From the NCBI GenBank assembly GCA_947631375.1, contig CANRLD010000029.1, positions 1 to 13,645 on the forward strand: 13,645 nt of DNA. The letters run 5' to 3'. The notes under the pieces are model-generated. The model had not been told where the DNA came from, made no database searches, and worked only from the letters and a program-made list of their open reading frames with translations. Each line of letters opens with the position of its first letter. The first letter of the stretch is position 1. This document shows, in pieces, positions 6,978-13,645 of this stretch. Both the position numbers and the translations under genes were made by a program. The DNA is from an uncultured Methylophaga sp. (GTDB lineage: Bacteria; Pseudomonadota; Gammaproteobacteria; Nitrosococcales; Methylophagaceae).

Positions 6978-7883
6978 ATGTCAAAGCGTTCCATCATCCA
7001 CATGCTTAACCCGATGAAACATAATAGTCCGTTTGATATCAATATGGCGCTGGATGCCGGCTACGATGCTTTAATACCTTACAATAACGTTGAGCTGAGC
7101 GATGTTGCCGGCTTGACGCAGGACGCTATTTTCTCGCGCGGTCCAGCAGGCGTAAAAAAGACGGGTATGTTTATTGGCGGACGCGATATCGGACTGGCAA
7201 TGGATATGCTGGAAGCAGCTAAATCTGCAATGGTGCCACCTTTTGAAGTATCCGTGTTTGCCGATCCAAGCGGTGCATTCACTACCGCAGCAGCATTAGT
7301 CGCCTGTGTTGAGCGCGAATTAAAAAAGCATTTTCAGCAAGATTATAAAGATTGCCGGGCAGTCGTCTTTGGCGGCACCGGGCCTGTGGGGCTGGCCACC
7401 GCCGTCATTGCCGCATTGCAAGGAGCAGATACCACGATTGTTGATCACTTCTCGCTGGATACCGCCTTACAATTTGCCGATGATGCCCGCACTCGTTATG
7501 GGGTGAACCTGAGAGCAACAACAGCGGCATCCGATGCTGATAAAGCGCGACTGTTAAGCAATGCTGATGTTGTTTTCTGCACCGCCAAAGCAGGTATTCA
7601 AGTGTTGAATGCCTCGGTACTGGGAGACGCCTTGCAACTAAAAGTCGCCGGCGACGTGAATGCAGTCAGCCCGTTAGGCATTGAAGGTATTGAGTTAATG
7701 GACAATGGCGCACCGCTCAAATTCACCTCTCAGTCCACGAATGCTGTTGGTATCGGTGCATTAGCGGTGGGCAATGTGAAATACAAGTTGCAACAAGCAC
7801 TGCTGAGAGAAACGCTGGAAAGCGAGAAGCCGGTCTACCTCGACTTTCGTAATGCCTTTGAAGGTGCTCGCCAACTCGCATAA
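6978..7883 (+). CDS. mtdB: Methylene-tetrahydromethanopterin dehydrogenase, MtdB type
   Basis: A cytoplasmic enzyme oxidising methylene-H4MPT to methenyl-H4MPT with NAD or NADP in the main formaldehyde oxidation route. The 301-aa protein resembles M. extorquens MtdB throughout: IIHMLNPMKHNSPFDINMALDAG at the start, FSRGP, TGMFIGG, VPPFEVSVFADPSGAFTTAAALV (86-108), ADVVFCTAKAGI, AGDVNAVSPLGIEGIE and GIGALAVGNVKYK (258-270). The Rossmann loop is GGTGPVG (132-138). After the second beta strand there is VDH (155-157) rather than the Ser-Arg of the upstream paralogue, which may favour NAD. ATG 6978 has GTGAGGA 7 nt upstream, overlapping the mptG stop. It is a paralogue of the 5063-5926 product but clearly a different subfamily, so this is not a recent duplication. 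Mch, fae and the fhc genes are not in the window. Confidence 0.92.
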   Translation: MSKRSIIHMLNPMKHNSPFDINMALDAGYDALIPYNNVELSDVAGLTQDAIFSRGPAGVKKTGMFIGGRDIGLAMDMLEAAKSAMVPPFEVSVFADPSGAFTTAAALVACVERELKKHFQQDYKDCRAVVFGGTGPVGLATAVIAALQGADTTIVDHFSLDTALQFADDARTRYGVNLRATTAASDADKARLLSNADVVFCTAKAGIQVLNASVLGDALQLKVAGDVNAVSPLGIEGIELMDNGAPLKFTSQSTNAVGIGALAVGNVKYKLQQALLRETLESEKPVYLDFRNAFEGARQLA

Positions 7884-7906
7884 CCCTGAAACAGCAGGAG
7901 TTGCGT

Positions 7907-9028
7907 ATGAAAGTTGATCATTCACAACTCCTGCTGATCATTGCCCAAAGTGGCCGTCACTTGGCACAAGCGGCGGTTCACGAAGGGTTTACAGTGCGTG
8001 TCGCCGATTGTTTTGCCGACATCGATACCTTGGCGATCAGCGAACAATATTTACAGCTTCCATCATTCAATGCGTTAACGCCCGCCGATTGGTTACAGGC
8101 AATCATCCGTCTGAGTAGTCATCAGCCTTGTACGCTGATTTGCGGCACCGGTATCGAACGTTTTTACCCGCAGTTAGCACAACTGCCTGCCAATATTCAC
8201 TTTGCAGGCCCAGCAGTGTCGAGCTTTTCTGCGCTCTGCGATCCGCGCCAATGGCAAGCATTACTGGATGAATTAAAGCTGCCGTCTCCTCCAACCCGCT
8301 TCAGTCCGCCACAAACTGAGCCTGCAACATGGCTGATAAAACAAGCTGCCAGCTGGGGCGGCACGCACATCGGGACGGCTCAGGCAGCAACGCACAGCGT
8401 AGCCAGCTATTACCAGCAAAAAATTGCCGGGCGCAGTGCCTCTGTACTTTTCCTGGCAAATGGCGGCTCAGCGCACACTCTGCTATTGAATGAACAGTTT
8501 CCGCGTGCTCCTGAGCACAACGACTTTTGTTTACAAGGGATCAGTAATGAGCTGCAGTTGACCCTGCCGCAACGAAACTTTCTCGATAATGCATTACAGC
8601 AATTGACACGGCGATTAGCCTTGCAAGGGATGATGTCGCTGGACTTTATTATTACTGATGACGCCCGGATCTATTTGCTGGAAATAAATCCTCGACCAAC
8701 AGCCTCGGCGCAACTGCTGGATGATAACTTTCAGCTCATAAGCAGCCATTGCACTGCCGTCAATGGCGGGTTGCCACCCGTATCTTGCGAACTTTCAGCA
8801 GTGAAAAAGCTCTTATGGTTTTGTTTTGCACCAGAGGATATCGTGATTCCAGCAGCATTCCGCTGGCCGGAATATTGTCATGATCTTCCCGCCGACGGCC
8901 ATACCGTCCGTCAGGGAGAAGTGATATGCAGCATAGTGCTAAGCAGCGTGGTCAACAACAGCATCGATCACAACACGGGTCATCAATACGCCAATAAACT
9001 GCTACAACATTTACGGCAATCCGCTTGA
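7907..9028 (+). CDS. ATP-grasp ligase of the H4MPT/methylofuran gene set
   Basis: A 373-aa cytoplasmic protein of the ATP-grasp superfamily, which makes amide or related bonds through acyl-phosphates. Seen: a pre-ATP-grasp N-terminal region (LLLIIAQSGRHLAQAA, then CGTGIERFYP); ATP-binding WLIKQAASWGGTHI (142-155) with Lys145; QQKIAGRSASVLFLANG (170-186); and the metal-binding LLEINPRPTAS (257-267) with Glu259 and Asn261. A C-terminal segment of about 80 residues follows. It resembles the ATP-grasp product known as orf17 in M. extorquens H4MPT gene clusters and, more distantly, the tyramine-glutamate ligase MfnD of methanofuran synthesis; this is from memory and the exact substrate is inferred. 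ATG 7907 has AGGAG 6 nt upstream, only 23 nt after mtdB. Cofactor biosynthesis, perhaps glutamylation of a C1 carrier, is the likely job. Confidence 0.75.
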   Translation: MKVDHSQLLLIIAQSGRHLAQAAVHEGFTVRVADCFADIDTLAISEQYLQLPSFNALTPADWLQAIIRLSSHQPCTLICGTGIERFYPQLAQLPANIHFAGPAVSSFSALCDPRQWQALLDELKLPSPPTRFSPPQTEPATWLIKQAASWGGTHIGTAQAATHSVASYYQQKIAGRSASVLFLANGGSAHTLLLNEQFPRAPEHNDFCLQGISNELQLTLPQRNFLDNALQQLTRRLALQGMMSLDFIITDDARIYLLEINPRPTASAQLLDDNFQLISSHCTAVNGGLPPVSCELSAVKKLLWFCFAPEDIVIPAAFRWPEYCHDLPADGHTVRQGEVICSIVLSSVVNNSIDHNTGHQYANKLLQHLRQSA

Positions 9029-9083
9029 AAAGCAACACAACGCTACCCATATTAAGGGCAACTTATTATCAAGGAATATCTGA

Positions 9084-9965
9084 ATGAAACGAATCATGTT
9101 GTATCTCGCCACCAATATTGCGGTGTTAGCGGTACTAAGCGTAACCATGCGCCTCCTCGGCATTGACAGTCTGCTGGATGAGCAAGGGACAAACTTGAAT
9201 ATGAATTCACTACTGATTTTTGCCGCCGTTATCGGTTTCAGTGGTTCACTGATTTCGTTGGCAATTTCCAAATGGACAGCTAAACGGCTGACTGGCGCAC
9301 AGGTGATTAGCTCACCGAGCAACCAAACCGAAAGATGGCTGGTAGATACGGTTGCCAGGCAGGCTCAGCAAGCCGGGATCGGTATGCCGGAAGTGGCCAT
9401 TTATCACTCTCCCCAACCAAACGCCTTCGCTACCGGTATGAACCGTAACAATGCACTGGTTGCTGTCAGCAGCGGCTTGATGCAATCGATGACTCAGGAT
9501 GAGGTAGAGGCGGTTCTGGCACATGAAGTAAGCCATATTGCCAATGGCGATATGGTCACCATGGCGTTGATCCAAGGCGTGGTAAATACCTTTGTTATTG
9601 TCTTGTCACGGGTAATTGGTCATCTAGTGGATCGTACTGTCTTTAAAACTGAACGCGGTCATGGTCCGGCCTTCTGGATCACCTCGATCATTGCTGAACT
9701 GGTACTGGGGATACTCGCCAGCATCATCGTCATGTGGTTCAGTCGCCAGCGAGAGTTTCGTGCAGATATGGGCGCAGCGCGCCTGGTAGGACCAAATAAA
9801 ATGATTGCAGCCTTGCAACGTCTGGCTGGCACTGCTGATGAACCATTACCCGATCAGCTGCATGCCATGGGCATATCAGGTGGGCGTGGCGGCATCAGTG
9901 CGTTATTCATGACACATCCACCGATTGAGGCACGAATCAATGCGCTGCGTACTGGCCGACACTAG
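9084..9965 (+). CDS. htpX: Membrane zinc protease HtpX
   Basis: An inner-membrane M48-family metalloprotease that removes misfolded membrane proteins, related to the envelope stress response in E. coli. The 293-aa length equals that of E. coli HtpX. Two N-terminal membrane segments (about 4-26 and 42-62) precede a cytoplasmic catalytic domain with HEVSH (147-151) and the third zinc ligand Glu224 in REFRAD. Two more hydrophobic segments lie at about 157-180 and 198-218. The C-terminal MTHPPIEARINALR is the family signature. ATG 9084 has AAGGA 9 nt upstream. It begins 55 bp after the ATP-grasp gene with no terminator between them, so it may be partly co-transcribed with the C1 operon; no functional link is known. 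Confidence 0.97.
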   Translation: MKRIMLYLATNIAVLAVLSVTMRLLGIDSLLDEQGTNLNMNSLLIFAAVIGFSGSLISLAISKWTAKRLTGAQVISSPSNQTERWLVDTVARQAQQAGIGMPEVAIYHSPQPNAFATGMNRNNALVAVSSGLMQSMTQDEVEAVLAHEVSHIANGDMVTMALIQGVVNTFVIVLSRVIGHLVDRTVFKTERGHGPAFWITSIIAELVLGILASIIVMWFSRQREFRADMGAARLVGPNKMIAALQRLAGTADEPLPDQLHAMGISGGRGGISALFMTHPPIEARINALRTGRH

Positions 9966-9987
9966 AACGGCTACTATTCGTTAGAAG

Positions 9988-10018
9988 AAAAAAACCGGTG
10001 ATATCACCGGTTTTTTTT
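9988..10018. terminator. Bidirectional intrinsic terminator
   Basis: CCGGTGAT (9995-10002) joins directly to its reverse complement ATCACCGG (10003-10010). Seven A residues precede and eight T residues follow. The long perfect stem works on both strands and separates htpX (plus) from the convergent FimX-like gene (minus). Confidence 0.93.
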
Positions 10019-10037
10019 ATCTAAGCGTTATTAACCT

Positions 10038-12119
10038 TTAAAGTTCTTGATCTTCAAAACTGTAGTCCAGCCTGGCAGAGGGCTCATGGATATAAAACAC
10101 TTGGGCATAATCCACTCCCAGCCGCCATAACAAGGCGAGGCTGACGGCATCTGAAACGAATCCGGCAATACAACGTTTTCCCGCCTGTTTTGCCATATCA
10201 ATCGTTGCTTTAATGGCTGCCTGATTGTCGCTGTCATTTGCCATATTTTCCACAAAATTGCCGTTAATTTTCAGATAATCGACATCCAGCACGCTCAGGC
10301 TGTGAGAAAAATCAATTCCCGAACCAAAGTGTTCAAGACCAAATTCACAGCCAATCGTTTTCAGCTGAGCAATAATGGCTTTTGTTTCTTGCAGGTTGCC
10401 CATTGCTGCCGTTTCACTGATTTCAAACACTAACGCCTGTCCCGTTAGCTGCTGCGCCGATAACGTAGCTGATAACCAGTCGACGTATTCCTTATCTTCC
10501 AGCGTTTGCTCGGAAAGTTTGATAAAAAAACGGGTTTTAGGATGTTTCTGTCGATGTTCGGTAAGTTTCCTGAGCGCCGTGTGGATAACCCATCGATCAA
10601 TATCCTTCATCATTTTCAGGCTGACGGCATAGCGAATAAACTCGTCTGCGCGCAGCGTTTTATCACCGTCATGCAGGCGCAGCAATACTTCATAAATTTC
10701 CTGCTGCGGGCCATGTAATCCCACAATAGGCTGAAAATGCAGATCGAATAAATTTTGTGACAAGGCTTTCTTTAACCGTTCTGCCCAACCTGATAAATCG
10801 TCGTTCTCGGGCTGACCGATCTGATCTTCATACCAAACGTATTGGTTACCACCAGCCCGCTGCGCCTTGGTACAGGCCTTATCAGCATATTCCAGCGCCG
10901 TCTGGGCCGACGCAACACTTTCACTGAGCCGCGTCATACCAATACTGCAACTCAGCGCTATCACGTTTCCGCCCAGCTGAGAACTGAAATCAGCAATACT
11001 GCGACGGAAGGTTTCAACACGCTGATTGACAACCGCCTCATCCGCTGTCGGCAGGATGATGGTAAACACCTGATCCCCATAGCGCCCCAGCGTTTCGTCA
11101 TCACCCATAACATTACGCAACAAGTCGGCTACAGTCTGGATGATGGTATCGCTGGCACTCAAACCAACCTGCTCTTTAATCAGTTGAAAGTCATCCAGCA
11201 GCAGATAACACAGCACGGAATCCGTATTTTGCTCTGCTGCATCATTCAGACTTTGCTGCAGTTCATCACCGAAACGTGTGCGATTGTATAAACCGGTTAA
11301 TACGTCGTAATGTTGAAGTTGCGTCAGCTGTGCATTCTCTTCATCAACAAGCACTGGCCGGTCACGAACCACGACCTGCGTACAGTTTTCGCCTTCTACC
11401 TGGGCATGACTGAACTCAATGTCGGCATCAAACACAACGCCATCAGCTTTGAGGCACTGCGCCGCAACCACGGCAGGCTGTGCATCCATTTGTTCAGCAA
11501 ACTGACGAAAGACCATTTTGAATTTTGCGTGATCTTCGCTATCAATCAGATCCAGGATGGGTAAGCCGTCAATATCTTCATGTTTTTCATAGCCAAACAG
11601 CTTGAGATAGGCATGATTTACATAAATGTGCATCCCTTCATGCATGTAAGCAACAGCATCGCGAGAGCTTTCCAGCAAGGCGCGGGAACGCTTCTCACTT
11701 TCACGCAGCGCACGTTCATTGCGCCGGCCGCGCCGCCGTATAAACAGATTATCCAGTTCGCGCTCCGCGGCAAACAGCAGACGTTCGGTGTCGTGTTTCA
11801 GCAAAACGTCCTGTGCTCCCGAATGAAACAGCGCTTTTTCGCTCTCGCTATCCTCGGTAATAACAAGACAGGGCAAATCTTTCCCTAATCGTTTGATTAA
11901 ATTGACAATATCCGTTGGTGGTAGCTCAGGAACGTTATCCCGGCAGATCAGTAAATCCCAGCCGTGATTATTTAATGCCTGCTCTAATGCCTCAAGGCGC
12001 TCTTCGCGCGCGGCTCTGACAGCATGTCCAGCACTGCGCAAGACGTTAACCACTGCATCAGCATCACTCAGGGAATCATCGACGATTAATAATCGTAAAA
12101 TACCATCAGCTCTTGTCAC
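10038..12119 (-). CDS. fimX: FimX-like REC-PAS-GGDEF-EAL c-di-GMP receptor
   Basis: A 693-aa cytoplasmic signalling protein, like Pseudomonas FimX (691 aa), which binds c-di-GMP through its EAL domain and controls type IV pilus assembly and twitching. Domains: receiver about 8-120, PAS about 140-255, GGDEF about 265-430, EAL about 440-690. The receiver has the DD pair (LLIVDDS), but the usual phospho-Asp position reads Arg60 followed by Asp61, so phosphorylation is doubtful. GGDEF is GDQVF (348-352) and EAL is EVL (477-479). The catalytic DDFG region reads EHFGSG and the VAEGVE region reads IAGFVSD, so neither cyclase nor phosphodiesterase activity is expected. QPI (463-465) and the FV pair of FimX's ligand pocket remain. 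Start GTG 12117-12119, with AAGGTGA 5 nt upstream, is preferred over GTG 12126-12128, whose ribosome site would be too close. The gene overlaps the end of plsC. Confidence 0.88.
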   Translation of the reverse strand: MTRADGILRLLIVDDSLSDADAVVNVLRSAGHAVRAAREERLEALEQALNNHGWDLLICRDNVPELPPTDIVNLIKRLGKDLPCLVITEDSESEKALFHSGAQDVLLKHDTERLLFAAERELDNLFIRRRGRRNERALRESEKRSRALLESSRDAVAYMHEGMHIYVNHAYLKLFGYEKHEDIDGLPILDLIDSEDHAKFKMVFRQFAEQMDAQPAVVAAQCLKADGVVFDADIEFSHAQVEGENCTQVVVRDRPVLVDEENAQLTQLQHYDVLTGLYNRTRFGDELQQSLNDAAEQNTDSVLCYLLLDDFQLIKEQVGLSASDTIIQTVADLLRNVMGDDETLGRYGDQVFTIILPTADEAVVNQRVETFRRSIADFSSQLGGNVIALSCSIGMTRLSESVASAQTALEYADKACTKAQRAGGNQYVWYEDQIGQPENDDLSGWAERLKKALSQNLFDLHFQPIVGLHGPQQEIYEVLLRLHDGDKTLRADEFIRYAVSLKMMKDIDRWVIHTALRKLTEHRQKHPKTRFFIKLSEQTLEDKEYVDWLSATLSAQQLTGQALVFEISETAAMGNLQETKAIIAQLKTIGCEFGLEHFGSGIDFSHSLSVLDVDYLKINGNFVENMANDSDNQAAIKATIDMAKQAGKRCIAGFVSDAVSLALLWRLGVDYAQVFYIHEPSARLDYSFEDQEL

Positions 12120-12858
12120 GCTGTTCACCTTTATTAAATGACGCTGGTGTCCTGCCTTCCAGTTTGGTCATTGTAGCCGTCATCCAGTCATATACTTGCT
12201 GATTAACCGCATTGGCCGATGTGCCCTCAGTGCTTATCTCTGGCCCAATCACCATTGTGATCACACCTGGCTGTTTCATAAAACCACGTTTGGCCCAAAA
12301 GCTGCCGGCATTATGTGCTACCGGGATGACCGGTACAGTTGCTTCTACCGCTAATCGCGCTCCACCGATACCAAAACGCCCCATCTCGTAAGGTGGAACC
12401 CGGGTTCCTTCCGGAAACACCACAACCATGGCACCCGATTGCAAACGCTGTTTGCCCTGTTCAATGACCTGGTTCAATGCTTGCCGTCCGGCATTACGAT
12501 CAATCGCAATTGGCCTTAATGAGGCCAGCCCCCAACCAAAAAAAGGAATCCATAATAATTCTCTTTTCAGCACCCAGACCTGTGCAGGAAAAACTGCCTG
12601 CAACGCCAGTGTTTCCCAGGCCGATTGATGTTTACAGAGAATAACGCAAGGCTGGTCAGGAATATTTTCTTGCCCTTCGATCTCCAGTTTTAAACCGCAA
12701 ACAACCTTCAACAACCAGATATTCATCACCGCCCAGCGGCTGACAACCCAGTAACGTTGTTTAAATGGCAAAGGCCAGACAATGATCGCGAGAACAGAAA
12801 AAATAACCGCTGTTAACGCATAAATCGTCAGAAAAAGAAAAGAACGTAACGCCTGCAT
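12106..12858 (-). CDS. plsC: 1-acyl-sn-glycerol-3-phosphate acyltransferase
   Basis: An inner-membrane enzyme transferring an acyl chain to lysophosphatidic acid to give phosphatidic acid in phospholipid synthesis. The 250-aa protein has an N-terminal hydrophobic segment (about 7-30), then acyltransferase motif I as KHQSAWE (76-82, catalytic His77; Glu in the place of the more usual Asp, common in this subgroup), GWGLASLRPIAIDR (108-121), FPEGTR (148-153) binding the phosphate, and VPVIPVAHN (175-183). Start ATG 12856-12858 shares one base with the gmhB stop (TGATG), so translation is coupled. Its 3' end overlaps the fimX start by about 14 nt. Order gmhB-plsC beside glyS is common in gammaproteobacteria. 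Confidence 0.93.
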   Translation of the reverse strand: MQALRSFLFLTIYALTAVIFSVLAIIVWPLPFKQRYWVVSRWAVMNIWLLKVVCGLKLEIEGQENIPDQPCVILCKHQSAWETLALQAVFPAQVWVLKRELLWIPFFGWGLASLRPIAIDRNAGRQALNQVIEQGKQRLQSGAMVVVFPEGTRVPPYEMGRFGIGGARLAVEATVPVIPVAHNAGSFWAKRGFMKQPGVITMVIGPEISTEGTSANAVNQQVYDWMTATMTKLEGRTPASFNKGEQRDKS

Positions 12859-13397
12859 CAGGCAACCACTTCCAGCAGCGCATCAACCACTGCGGCCAGA
12901 TCGTCATACACCGGTACGCCTTTGGGAATACCTTTTTTCAATGTGCTTTCACCTTTTCCGGTGCGTACCAGAACCGGCTTAGCACCAGCAGATTGTGCCG
13001 CTTGAATATCACGTAACGAATCGCCGACAGCAACGACATTTTCTAGGCTGAGCCGCAAACGACTGGCAAGCTCCCGGAAAGCGGCATCTTTAGGTTTACG
13101 GCAATCACATTTATCGTCCGGCCCATGCGGACAAAAGAAAATGGCTTCAATTTTACCGCCGACCTGTGCCAGCATTCGATGCATTTTGCTATGAATACGA
13201 TTAAGTGTTTCCACATCCAGCAGACCTCTAGCGATACCGGACTGATTGGTAATCACCACCACTTTGTAACCTGCATAATTCAATCGCGCGATGGCTTCCA
13301 GACTGCCTTCTATCGGCTCCCATTCTGCCGGTGATTTAATAAAATCATCCGAATCATGGTTAATCACGCCATCACGATCAAGAATTATAAGTGACAT
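12858..13397 (-). CDS. gmhB: D-glycero-beta-D-manno-heptose-1,7-bisphosphate 7-phosphatase
   Basis: A cytoplasmic HAD-family phosphatase removing the 7-phosphate in the ADP-heptose pathway for the lipopolysaccharide inner core. The 179-aa length fits the family. Seen: HAD motif I LDRDGVIN (Asp7 nucleophile, Asp9), motif II VITNQSG (48-54), the GmhB zinc loop CPHGPDDKCDC (Cys89, His91, Cys97, Cys99) followed by RKP, and motif IV VGDSLRD (124-130). Start ATG 13395-13397 has TTAGGA about 8 nt upstream. It begins 9 bp after glyS and overlaps plsC by one base, so all three are probably one transcript. Confidence 0.95.
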   Translation of the reverse strand: MSLIILDRDGVINHDSDDFIKSPAEWEPIEGSLEAIARLNYAGYKVVVITNQSGIARGLLDVETLNRIHSKMHRMLAQVGGKIEAIFFCPHGPDDKCDCRKPKDAAFRELASRLRLSLENVVAVGDSLRDIQAAQSAGAKPVLVRTGKGESTLKKGIPKGVPVYDDLAAVVDALLEVVA

Positions 13398-13406
13398 AGC
13401 TGCGTC

Positions 13407-13645
13407 CTAACTTTGTAATCGGGAAATATCCGCCACCCCAAGAAACAAGGTTCGGGTCTGATTCAGTAACGCTAACCGGTTATGACGGACCGCTTCATCA
13501 TCAGCCATCACCATCACTTGGTCAAAAAAGGCATCAATACTGTCTCGCATATCGGCCAGTCGACGTAAAACCCCAGTGTAATCAGACTGTTGCATCAGCG
13601 GTACCACATCCGCAGTAACCTGCTCAAGCGCGGATGTGGTACCGC
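13407..13645 (-). CDS. glyS: Glycine--tRNA ligase beta subunit (C-terminal end only)
   Basis: The last 78 residues of the beta subunit of heterotetrameric glycyl-tRNA synthetase, open to the right edge of the window. The reading frame continues without a stop or a plausible start to 13645. The segment DYTGVLRRLADMRDSIDAFFDQVMVM, then RLALLNQTRTLFLGVADISRLQ, matches the C-terminus of bacterial GlyS (E. coli has DAFFDKVMVM and LFLRVADISLLQ at the same places, from memory). This end belongs to the tRNA-binding, anticodon-recognising region. The GTG at 13605-13607 is an internal valine codon, not a start. Confidence 0.94.
   Translation of the reverse strand, partial: GTTSALEQVTADVVPLMQQSDYTGVLRRLADMRDSIDAFFDQVMVMADDEAVRHNRLALLNQTRTLFLGVADISRLQS

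Noticed and set aside
10842..11291. Open frame antisense to fimX (149 codons)
   Set aside because: Lies wholly opposite the conserved GGDEF region; composition is that of a complement frame, with no recognisable motif.
1..13645. Mobile elements, CRISPR arrays, tRNA or rRNA genes, phage or defence genes
   Set aside because: I saw no transposase-like frames, regularly spaced repeats, tRNA-like cloverleaf segments or sharp composition change; nearly all sequence is accounted for by recognisable genes.

Overview
The window looks like chromosomal DNA from an aerobic gammaproteobacterial methylotroph. A Methylophaga-like organism is an inference from gene content, moderate GC and FimX/GlyS/GmhB/PlsC similarity; no 16S or other marker is present. 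The methylotrophy genes are the 5' part of a lanthanide-type methanol dehydrogenase (xoxF) and an operon for tetrahydromethanopterin (H4MPT)-linked formaldehyde oxidation. I see no mobile elements, tRNA or rRNA genes, CRISPR arrays or phage genes.

Layout. 1-962 (minus) is the N-terminal 320 residues of XoxF, cut by the window edge just after the Asp that coordinates the lanthanide. 963-1166 is its upstream region, with several inverted and direct repeats. 1167-2570 (minus) is gltX. Divergent from gltX, 2652-4408 (plus) is a two-gene unit: an exported SoxH-like zinc metallohydrolase and an exported SoxY-SoxZ fusion carrier. These are the two typical parts of the poorly understood 'quinoprotein relay' system. 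It ends at a perfect 39-nt palindromic terminator that also serves the convergent gene at 4485-4847 (minus), a small exported four-cysteine protein of unknown function.

5063-9028 (plus) is a tight operon: an MtdA-type methylene-H4MPT/H4F dehydrogenase, a beta-RFAP synthase (H4MPT biosynthesis, MptG family), an MtdB-type methylene-H4MPT dehydrogenase and an ATP-grasp ligase probably involved in C1-carrier cofactor biosynthesis. The membrane protease gene htpX follows 55 bp later, and a strong bidirectional terminator closes the unit at about 9988-10018.

The right end, all on the minus strand and transcribed from right to left, is glyS (C-terminal part only), gmhB, plsC and a FimX-like REC-PAS-GGDEF-EAL protein, with very short or overlapping junctions. 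The FimX homologue has degenerate GGDEF and EAL motifs and is probably a c-di-GMP receptor controlling type IV pili rather than an enzyme.

How the parts fit: XoxF oxidises methanol to formaldehyde in the periplasm. The carrier and hydrolase pair probably assists a PQQ dehydrogenase there in an unknown way. In the cytoplasm, formaldehyde bound to H4MPT is oxidised by MtdB and/or MtdA, while MptG and probably the ATP-grasp enzyme make the carrier cofactors. The least described elements are the relay pair, the four-Cys protein, the paired mtdA/mtdB paralogues around mptG, and the repeat-rich xoxF upstream region.
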